NCBI RefSeq assembly: GCF_003182135.1
Contig: NZ_QGTL01000001.1
Location: 248,001-312,000, forward strand
Direction: 5' to 3'
Length of the DNA: 64,000 bases
Source of the DNA: Nocardia neocaledoniensis
GTDB taxonomy: Bacteria; Actinomycetota; Actinomycetes; Mycobacteriales; Mycobacteriaceae
Shown: piece after piece, positions 54,797 through 64,000 of the stretch
Layout: every line of letters starts with the position of its first letter
Numbering within the stretch: position 1 is the stretch's first letter
Notes under the pieces: model-generated
What the model was told of the DNA's origin: nothing
Databases searched by the model: none
What the model saw: only the letters and a program-made list of their open reading frames with translations
Position numbers and translations under genes: made by a program

Positions 54797-55267
54797 ATGA
54801 CCACTGCCGCGTTCTGCCTGCTCATCGCCTGGTGTGTGCTGCTGGGCGTCATCGATGTCCATGCCAGGCGGCTCCCCAACGCCCTCACCGGCGTCGGGGC
54901 CGCCGCGGTGTTCCTGTACGCCCTGTACACAGGGCAACCGGCCACCGCGGTGATCGGCGCCGCGCTGCTGACCATGCCGTATCTCGTCACGCACCTGCTC
55001 TCCCCCGCCGCGCTGGGCGCCGGGGATGTGAAGCTGGCGGTCTCGCTGGGCGGCGCCGCCGCGCTCGCGGGCGCGACCGCCTGGGTGTGGGCCGCGCTGG
55101 CCGCACCGCTGCTCACGGCCCTCGCCGCGGTCCTCGTCCTCGGACGGGATCGGCTGCGGGCCGCCCGGGGCCACGGCGACGAGTGCCGTCGGCGGGTCGC
55201 CGGGCGGGTGGTGCCCCACGGGCCGGCCATGTGCCTGGCGACGGTCACCGCGATGGCGCTGGCATGA
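54797..55267 (+). CDS. A24-family prepilin peptidase
   Basis: A 156-residue integral membrane aspartic protease of the type IV/Tad prepilin peptidase family, without the N-methylase domain. The two catalytic Asp are in [18 protein letters not shown] (near residue 16) and [16 protein letters not shown] (near residue 76), separated by helices [17 protein letters not shown] and others. It would cut Flp-type prepilins, but no pilin gene is in the window. A related gene lies next to aroE in mycobacteria, so its location with aro genes is conserved. ATG at 54797-54799. Confidence 0.85.
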   Translation: MTTAAFCLLIAWCVLLGVIDVHARRLPNALTGVGAAAVFLYALYTGQPATAVIGAALLTMPYLVTHLLSPAALGAGDVKLAVSLGGAAALAGATAWVWAALAAPLLTALAAVLVLGRDRLRAARGHGDECRRRVAGRVVPHGPAMCLATVTAMALA

Positions 55268-55512
55268 GCGCGCAGCCGTTCGAGATGTCCGCATCGGTGG
55301 GGCGGGAATCGGGCGCCGACGACGCCCCGAACGCCGCGCCGACGCGCCGGGCGGTGCCGCACACCGCTGACCCGCGAGCCGCGCGGAGCGAGCCGATGCA
55401 CCACGATCGGGGCGGTGGTCGCCACCGCGCGGCCCGCCGCGCCACCAGCGTGCCGCTCGTCACGTCGGACCGCGTGCCCGACCACGCGCGCCGACATGGG
55501 AAGATGGTCGGC

Positions 55513-56717
55513 GTGTTGCGCTGGATAACTGCCGGAGAATCCCATGGTCCCGCTCTCGTCGCCCTCCTGGAAGGGATGGTCGCCGGAGTCGAGGTGACAT
55601 CGGACGACGTCTCCGCACAGCTCGCGCGCCGCAGGCTCGGCTACGGGCGCGGCGCCCGCATGAAGTTCGAGGCCGACAAGGTCACGCTGGTCGGCGGCGT
55701 GCGCCACGGCCGGACCATGGGTGGTCCGGTCGCGATCGAGATCGCCAATTCCGAGTGGCCGAAGTGGACCGAAGTGATGTCGGCCGACCCGGTCGACGAG
55801 ACCGCGCTCGCCGGCATGGCGCGCAACGCGCCGCTCACCCGTCCGCGTCCCGGCCACGCCGACTACTCGGGCATGCTCAAGTACAACTTCGACGACGCCA
55901 GGCCGGTGCTCGAGCGGGCCAGCGCGCGGGAGACCGCGGCGCGCGTCGCCGCGGGCACCGTGGCGCGTAACTTCCTGCGCCAGGCCTTCGGCGTCGAGGT
56001 GATCTCGCACGTGGTCTCGATCGGCACCGCGGCCAACACCACCGGCGTCACGCCGGGCGCGCACGACCTCGACGCCATCGACGCCAGCCCGGTGCGCGCG
56101 TTCGACGCCGACGCCGAGGCGGCGATGATCGCCGAGATCGAAGCGGCCAAGAAGGACGGCGACACCCTCGGTGGCGTCGTCGAGGTGATCGTCGACGGCC
56201 TGCCGATCGGACTCGGCTCCTTCACCAGCGGCGAGCAGCGGCTCGACTCGCGACTGGCCGCCGCGCTCATGGGCATTCAGGCCATCAAGGGTGTCGAGGT
56301 GGGCGACGGTTTCGAGACCGCGCGCCGGCGCGGCAGCCAGGCACACGACGAGATGCGGCCCGGTCCCGACGGCGTGCTGCGCTCCACCAATCGGGCAGGC
56401 GGGCTCGAGGGCGGCATGACCAACGGCGAGGCCCTGCGGGTGCGCGCCGCGATGAAGCCGATCTCCACCGTGCCCCGCGCGCTGGCGACCGTCGACATGT
56501 CCAGCGGCGAGGAAGCCGTCGCCATCCACCAGCGCTCCGACGTGTGCGCGGTGCCCGCGGCCGCCGTGGTCGCCGAATCGATGGTGGCGCTGGTGCTCGC
56601 CCAGGCCGCGCTGGAGAAGTTCGGCGGCGACTCGCTGGCCGAGACCGTCGACAACATCACCAGCTACGTCAAGCGGATCGGCAACCGCCCACACGTGCCC
56701 GCGGACAGCCGTATCCC

Positions 56718-56721
<4 letters not shown>
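55513..56721 (+). CDS. aroC: chorismate synthase
   Basis: Last step of the shikimate pathway, needing reduced FMN. The 402-residue protein begins at GTG 55513 as [20 protein letters not shown], which matches the mycobacterial start. Other motifs are [39 protein letters not shown] with [18 protein letters not shown], and the C-terminal [20 protein letters not shown]. The reading frame stays open upstream to 55264, overlapping the prepilin peptidase stop, but that ~83-residue extension is Arg/Pro-rich and not seen in the family. The 245-bp gap 55268-55512 shows no other gene. The gene overlaps aroK by four bases. Confidence 0.97.
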
Positions 56722-59719
<2,998 letters not shown>

Positions 59720-59727
59720 GACGGCGA

Positions 59728-59757
59728 AGTGCCCGGCAGGACGGCCTGCCGGGCACT
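59728..59757. terminator. 13-bp bidirectional hairpin terminator after aroB
   Basis: AGTGCCCGGCAGG (59728-59740) and CCTGCCGGGCACT (59745-59757) are perfect complements with an ACGG loop, between the convergent aroB and the small membrane-protein gene. Confidence 0.85.
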
Positions 59758-59772
59758 CGACACGGATAACGC

Positions 59773-60216
59773 TCAGGCCGTGGCGAACTCGGGCTGAGTA
59801 ACCGGCGCGGCGGATTCGGGAGCCCGCCGGGCCCGGCGGCGGCCGAAGGCGACGCCGGCCAGCGCGGGCAGGAAGATCAGCAGCATGATGAACGCCGCCG
59901 ACGAGGTCAGCTCGAAGAGCGCGCCGGAGTCGCCGAGTTCGACGCCCGGGATCTGATCCAGGACCAGGCACACCGCGCCACTGGCCAGCCCCGCGACGGC
60001 GCCCGCGGCCATCCAGCGCACGGTGAGGTCGACGGCGGCGGCCGAACGGCCGTCCCGCATGCCCCACACCGCGGCGACGCCCACGATCACGATCAGGCAC
60101 GCGACCCGCCAGACGAGGCCGAAGGTCGGCGCGAACGCCATCGCGAATCCGAGCAGCAGCCGTAGCCCGACGACCAACGCGCCGAGGACGGTCGCACGCA
60201 ACACCCAAGCGGTCAT
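59773..60216 (-). CDS. B-4DMT-type small membrane protein
   Basis: A 147-residue protein with four predicted helices: VLGALVVGLRLLLGFAMAFA, VACLIVIVGVAAVWGM, MAAGAVAGLASGAVCLVLDQ and SAAFIMLLIFLPALAGVAFG. This is like the B-4DMT family found in mycobacteria and nocardia, of unknown transport function. The C-terminus is a short basic and Pro-rich tail (RRRARRAPESAAP). The ATG at 60214-60216 is chosen; a GTG at 60223-60225 is in frame. It is on the aroE strand, 49 bases after its stop. Confidence 0.75.
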   Translation of the reverse strand: MTAWVLRATVLGALVVGLRLLLGFAMAFAPTFGLVWRVACLIVIVGVAAVWGMRDGRSAAAVDLTVRWMAAGAVAGLASGAVCLVLDQIPGVELGDSGALFELTSSAAFIMLLIFLPALAGVAFGRRRARRAPESAAPVTQPEFATA

Positions 60217-60265
60217 GTGCAACACCCTAGCCGGTCAAAACTAGAACAGGTATCAATTCCGTGGA

Positions 60266-61090
60266 TCAGCTGTCGAGCGCCGCGGCCATCGCCGCCCGCG
60301 GGGCCGGCTGACCGGTGAACTGCTCGACCTGCCCGTAGGCCTGATTCAGCAGCATCTGCAGCCCGCTGACCACCGTGTGCCCGGCCGCGTCGACCGCGTG
60401 GGCCAGCGGGGTCGGCCACGGGTTGTAGATGGCGTCGAGGACCACCGGCGCGACGGCGACGGCCTCGGCGATCGGCGCAGCGGCCTCGGCGGGCACGGTG
60501 CTCACCACGGCTCCCGCCGACGCGCACGCCGCCCGCACACGGTCGGCGTCGAGCGGGACCACCGTGGGCCGCATCCCCAGCCGCTCGGCCAGGTCGAGCG
60601 CGCCGCGCGCCCGGCCCGCGTCGCGCGCGATGACGGTCACCGCCTTCGCGCCCAGGTCCGCCAGCGCCAACAGCGCGGGCCTCGCCGTGCCGCCCGCACC
60701 GAGCACCACGGCCTCGTCCAGCGTGGTGACGCCGCCGCCACGCAACGCGCCGAGCACGCCGTCGACATCGGTGCAGTCGGCCCGCCAGCCCGCCTCGGTC
60801 CGGACCAGGGTGTTGGCCGAACCGACCAGCACGGCCCGCTCGGTGCGCTCGTCGGCGACGGCCAGCGCCGCCTCCTTGCCCGGCATGGTCACCGACAGCC
60901 CGACCCACTCCGGTCCGAGGCCCCCGACCAGCCCCGGCAGCATCGCGGCATCGCATTCGATCCGCTCGTAGGTCCAGTCCAGACCCAGCGCGCGGTAGGC
61001 GGCCAGGTGCAGCTGCGGTGATCGCGAATGCGCGATGGGCTGACCGAGCACCGCGGCTCTGCGCACCGTCATCGCCTCGGCCACGCTCAT
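60266..61090 (-). CDS. aroE: shikimate dehydrogenase
   Basis: Reduces 3-dehydroshikimate with NADPH. The 274-residue protein has the shikimate-binding AVLGQPIAHSRSPQLHLAAY near residue 12, the catalytic Lys in GLSVTMPGKEAALAVADER, and the cofactor loop EAVVLGAGGTARPALLALAD near residue 130. The C-terminal GLQMLLNQAYGQVEQFTG is also typical. One oddity: the common NTDxxG segment reads DCTDVDG, Cys for Asn. The ATG at 61088-61090 overlaps the mltG stop by four bases, so the genes are coupled. Confidence 0.95.
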   Translation of the reverse strand: MSVAEAMTVRRAAVLGQPIAHSRSPQLHLAAYRALGLDWTYERIECDAAMLPGLVGGLGPEWVGLSVTMPGKEAALAVADERTERAVLVGSANTLVRTEAGWRADCTDVDGVLGALRGGGVTTLDEAVVLGAGGTARPALLALADLGAKAVTVIARDAGRARGALDLAERLGMRPTVVPLDADRVRAACASAGAVVSTVPAEAAAPIAEAVAVAPVVLDAIYNPWPTPLAHAVDAAGHTVVSGLQMLLNQAYGQVEQFTGQPAPRAAMAAALDS

Positions 61091-62637
61091 CGCCCGCTGT
61101 CGAGAATGCCGCTCTGATGCGCCTTCTGGATGTTGCGCAGGTGCTCGGCGTAGCTCTCGGTGAACAGGGTGGTGCCCTTCTGATCGATCGTGACGAAGTA
61201 CAGCCAGGTGCCCGGCTCCGGATTCTCCATCGCCTCCAGCGCTTTCAGCGACGGCGCGGCGATCGGATTGGCGGGCAGCCCGGACATGGCATAGGTGTTC
61301 CACGGCGTGACCTCGGCGCGGTCGGCGTCGGTCGTGGCGACCTCGGTCTTGTCGAGCGAGTAGTTGACCGTGGAGTCGAACTGCAGCGGCTGATCGATGC
61401 GCAGCCGGTTGACGATCACCCGCGCGACCTTGGGCATGTCCGGCGGCAGCGCCTCGCGCTCGACCAGCGAGGCCGCGATCAGCGTCTGGTACGGGTCGAG
61501 CTGGTTCGTGGCGCCCGAACGCAGCAGGCCGGTGGATTCGTATTGCGCCGCGCTGGTGGTGATGAGCTGGCGCAGGATGTCGACCGGGCCACCGCTGGGA
61601 TCGAAATCCAGGGTGCCCGCGGCGATCAGGCCGTCGAGCTGCCTGCGCCGGTCCGGCGCGGCGGCGACGGACTGCTTGGCCCAGTCCGGCACCCCGAGTG
61701 CGGCGAGGTCGGTGCTCGCGCCCGCGGCGTCGAGCTGTTCGTAGGTGACACACTTCGCGGCCGGGGCGGTGCCGATGCAGCTGGCGGCGGCGATCTTGGT
61801 GTAGATGCCTTCCTTGCGGGCGCCGGTGTTCACGTCGTGCTGGTCGTGGAGCTGGCGGCCCTCGGAGACGACGAGGTTGCCCACGCGCGAGGACTTGGAC
61901 ACCAGCGTGGTCACCGCGTGCTCGGCGGGACTGTTCTGCTGGACGGCGTAGAAGCCGGGCTGCACGCCGTTCATGTTCGAATTGCGCACGGCCGCTTCGT
62001 AGAACGCCTCGGCGCTGGCGACGACGCCCTTCTCCTTCATGGACTCGGCGATCTGCGTCGCGGTGTCGCCGGAGTGCACCTGGACCACGACGGGCGCGCC
62101 GGGCGGTCCCGCGAAGTCCTCGGGCGGGGTGAAGCCGCTCATCAGCTTGTACCCGGCGAAGCCGGCCGCCGCGACGAACAGCACGACGAGCACCGCGCCG
62201 ACCGCCCACAGGTTGCGGCGGCGTCGTTTACGCTCGGCCGCCTTGCGCGAGGCGATCCGCGACCGCTTGCTCCGGCCCGAGGCGGCTTTGCCGCGGCCCG
62301 CCGGTTCCTTGCCGCGCCCAGCGCCTTCCCGGCCACGTGCGGACGGGCCGCGACCACGCGCTGGAGCCGCCCTGCCGCCTGCGGGCGCACGGCCCGCCGG
62401 TGGCCGCCTGCGCGCCGGAGCGACCGGCTCGGGCTCGGGCTCCGGCTCGTCGTAGACCTCGTCCTCGTAGCGCGGGATGACATTGGTGTCGTCATCGTCG
62501 TCCCAGTGCGCCGGATCCGGTTCGGGCTCCGCACGTGCCGTGCGGGCGTCCAGACCCCAGTCGTCGCGCCGGGGGTAGCGCCGATCGGCCTCCCGCGCCC
62601 GGTAGCGTTCCTCGGCCCTGGCCCATCGGTCGGTCAT
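61087..62637 (-). CDS. mltG: endolytic murein transglycosylase MltG (YceG-like)
   Basis: A 516-residue membrane-anchored lytic transglycosylase that cuts nascent peptidoglycan strands. Its N-terminal ~120 residues are a cytoplasmic, acidic then basic, disordered tail ([20 protein letters not shown] and onward). One membrane helix follows near residues 122-142 ([20 protein letters not shown]). The catalytic domain begins near residue 160, with the Glu in [20 protein letters not shown] and the last part [23 protein letters not shown] at 62635-62637 follows the ruvX stop by overlap (ATGA). Cytoplasmic disordered tails are common in actinobacterial members. Confidence 0.93.
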   Translation of the reverse strand: MTDRWARAEERYRAREADRRYPRRDDWGLDARTARAEPEPDPAHWDDDDDTNVIPRYEDEVYDEPEPEPEPVAPARRRPPAGRAPAGGRAAPARGRGPSARGREGAGRGKEPAGRGKAASGRSKRSRIASRKAAERKRRRRNLWAVGAVLVVLFVAAAGFAGYKLMSGFTPPEDFAGPPGAPVVVQVHSGDTATQIAESMKEKGVVASAEAFYEAAVRNSNMNGVQPGFYAVQQNSPAEHAVTTLVSKSSRVGNLVVSEGRQLHDQHDVNTGARKEGIYTKIAAASCIGTAPAAKCVTYEQLDAAGASTDLAALGVPDWAKQSVAAAPDRRRQLDGLIAAGTLDFDPSGGPVDILRQLITTSAAQYESTGLLRSGATNQLDPYQTLIAASLVEREALPPDMPKVARVIVNRLRIDQPLQFDSTVNYSLDKTEVATTDADRAEVTPWNTYAMSGLPANPIAAPSLKALEAMENPEPGTWLYFVTIDQKGTTLFTESYAEHLRNIQKAHQSGILDSGR

Positions 62638-63200
62638 GCGTCGTCTCCGACCCCGTGTGCCGTGTCTGTCGCGTCCTTCAACACCGAACTCCGCTCGTCC
62701 AACCATCCTTGCAGAATCGACACCGCTGCCGCCTGGTCGATCACCTGCCGCTGGCCACGTGCGCGAACCCCGCTGTCGCGCAGCGCACGTGCAGCAGACA
62801 CCGTAGTCAAACGTTCGTCGGAAAGGCGTATCGGAATCGGGTCTATCACCCTGCGCAACTCCCGGGCAAACCGACGCGCGATGGTCGCCGCCGTGCCGTT
62901 TTCACCACGCAACGTGCGCGGGAGACCGATGATCACCTCGACCGCTTCGTACTCCGACACGATCTCGGCAATTCTTGCGATGTCGGCGGGTGGGCCCGCC
63001 GCGCGCCCACCGGATTTCGCCGGTTTGGCGCGCGGCACGGTCTCCACGGGCGTGGCGAGGATGCCGTCGGGATCGCTCGAGGCGACACCGATCCGGACGC
63101 TGCCGACATCGATCGCGATCCGGCGCCCGCGACCGGGATCGGTCGCCGCGTCGGGGCGGTCGGCCGCGTCCTGGTCGGTGGCGCCGGTGTCGGCGGCCAT
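62634..63200 (-). CDS. ruvX: Holliday junction resolvase-like RuvX (YqgF)
   Basis: A 188-residue RNase-H-fold protein of the YqgF/RuvX family, involved in rRNA processing or Holliday junction resolution. The catalytic Asp are in [20 protein letters not shown] near residue 27 and [14 protein letters not shown] near the C-terminus; the middle part [17 protein letters not shown] and [17 protein letters not shown] is also conserved. Residues 1-25 are a short disordered leader. The stop of alaS and its start nearly touch at 63200; it overlaps mltG by four bases. Confidence 0.95.
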   Translation of the reverse strand: MAADTGATDQDAADRPDAATDPGRGRRIAIDVGSVRIGVASSDPDGILATPVETVPRAKPAKSGGRAAGPPADIARIAEIVSEYEAVEVIIGLPRTLRGENGTAATIARRFARELRRVIDPIPIRLSDERLTTVSAARALRDSGVRARGQRQVIDQAAAVSILQGWLDERSSVLKDATDTAHGVGDDA

Positions 63201-64000
63201 CAGGCGGCCAGTTCGGCCACCCGGGCACGGACCGCGGCCAGACCGGCCGGGATACCCGACGGATCCGACCCCGAGCCCTGCGCCATCTCCGGCTTGCCGC
63301 CACCGCGACCGGCGATGCTCGGCCCGAAGCTGGCGACCAGGTCACCCGCCTTGAACCCGAGATCCTGGGCGCCCTTGTTCACCGACACCACGAACGGGGC
63401 CTTGCCGTCGGCATTGCCGAGCAGCACGACCACCGCCGGATCGCTGCCGAACCGGCCGCGGATGTCGGTGGCCAGGGTGCGCAGGTCACCGGCGTTGACG
63501 CCTTCCGGCGCCGCCGCGGCCACCAGCAGCACCGAGCCGACCCGCTCGGCCTGCTCGACGAACGTGCCCGCCGAGGACAGCACCGCGGCGATCTTGGTGC
63601 GCTCGAGTTCCTTCTCGGCGACCTTGAGCCGCTCCACGAGCTGCTCGACGCGTCCGGGCACCTCGTCGGAGGGCACCTTCAGCGAGGACGCCACACCGGC
63701 CAGCAGCGCGCGCTCCTTGGCCAGGTACTTGTAGGAGTCCAGGCCGACGAAGGCCTCCACGCGACGCACACCCGAGCCGACCGACGACTCGCCGAGCACG
63801 GTGATCGGGCCGATCTGCGAGGAATGCTCGACGTGGGTGCCGCCGCACAGCTCCATCGAGAACGGGCCGCCGATCTCCACGACGCGCACCTCGTCGCCGT
63901 AGTTCTCGCCGAAGAGCGCCATCGCGCCCATCTCCTTGGCCTTGGGCAGATCGGTGACGAAGGTGTTGACCTGGAAGTCGGCGCCGACCGCGTCGTTGGA
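63200..64000 (-). CDS. alaS: alanyl-tRNA synthetase, C-terminal part (runs off the window)
   Basis: The last ~266 codons of AlaRS, the enzyme that charges tRNA(Ala). The visible part starts in the editing domain ([20 protein letters not shown]) with the zinc-binding [17 protein letters not shown]. It continues through a coiled coil ([20 protein letters not shown]) and the DHHA1 C-terminal domain ([20 protein letters not shown] and [20 protein letters not shown]). The stop is at 63200-63202. The N-terminal catalytic domain lies outside the window. The order alaS-ruvX-mltG-aroE is conserved in mycobacteria. Confidence 0.97.
   Translation of the reverse strand, partial: SNDAVGADFQVNTFVTDLPKAKEMGAMALFGENYGDEVRVVEIGGPFSMELCGGTHVEHSSQIGPITVLGESSVGSGVRRVEAFVGLDSYKYLAKERALLAGVASSLKVPSDEVPGRVEQLVERLKVAEKELERTKIAAVLSSAGTFVEQAERVGSVLLVAAAAPEGVNAGDLRTLATDIRGRFGSDPAVVVLLGNADGKAPFVVSVNKGAQDLGFKAGDLVASFGPSIAGRGGGKPEMAQGSGSDPSGIPAGLAAVRARVAELAA

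Noticed and set aside
55264..55512. In-frame N-terminal extension of aroC starting at ATG 55264 (ATGA overlap with the prepilin peptidase).
   Set aside because: The Arg/Pro-rich extension is not part of chorismate synthase, and the family start is at GTG 55513. It could only be a leader peptide, for which there is no evidence.

Overview
The window is high-GC actinobacterial chromosome. It most resembles Nocardia or a close relative in the Mycobacteriales. The support is mIHF, an actinobacterial PriA without a Walker A motif, a maleylpyruvate-isomerase-type mycothiol enzyme, the pyrR-pyrB-pyrC-carA-carB-pyrF-mihF-gmk-rpoZ-coaBC-metK-priA gene order, many GTG starts and 4-base ATGA/GTGA overlaps. 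The genus is an inference. I see no rRNA, tRNA, CRISPR array, integrase, transposase or prophage genes.

Layout. (1) 1-1,699: rsmB (partial), fmt and def on the minus strand, the usual distal part of the priA operon. (2) 1,753-16,960: an accessory stretch. It holds an AlkD-like repair protein, a secreted lipase, an amine oxidase broken by an in-frame amber codon, a TetR/MMPL exporter pair, a compact SDR / class III aminotransferase / SRPBCC cassette, a PadR regulator beside an HD-GYP-like LuxR regulator, a TetR/NmrA pair, a mycothiol-dependent enzyme and a thioesterase. (3) 17,173-33,517: the housekeeping minus-strand block priA-metK-coaBC-rpoZ-gmk-mihF-pyrF-carB-carA-(membrane protein)-pyrC-pyrB-pyrR, interrupted by a TetR and a small membrane protein between mihF and pyrF. 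A PyrR-binding leader precedes pyrR. (4) 33,778-51,935: a second accessory stretch rich in regulator/resistance pairs. These are an SDR, MerR, AraC plus membrane protein, a frameshifted MerR-TipAS regulator beside a VOC gene, methyltransferase/TetR, an EamA exporter, an FAD monooxygenase with a rifamycin-associated-element-like promoter, a tandem-MerR regulator with an erythromycin-esterase-like gene, an SOS-boxed AlkB and a TetR/quinone oxidoreductase pair. It ends with a UvrD-like helicase with a degenerate NERD domain beside a membrane-anchored NERD protein. (5) 52,119-64,000: translation and aromatic genes, namely yciI-nusB-efp-pepQ (minus), prepilin peptidase and aroC-aroK-aroB (plus), and a membrane protein, aroE-mltG-ruvX-alaS (minus).

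How the genes work together. The pyr/car genes form a near-complete UMP pathway with overlapping reading frames and a shared PyrR leader. aroC/aroK/aroB/aroE cover most of the shikimate pathway; aroQ is not in the window. The accessory stretches are mostly divergent regulator-target pairs with readable palindromic operators between them.

The most interesting items are the two adjacent NERD-type genes (46.8-51.9 kb), shikimate kinase embedded in long low-complexity tails with a 54-bp tandem repeat, the rifamycin-associated-element match, the three-gene SDR/aminotransferase/SRPBCC cassette, and two broken genes (amine oxidase, MerR-TipAS) whose flanking control sites look intact.
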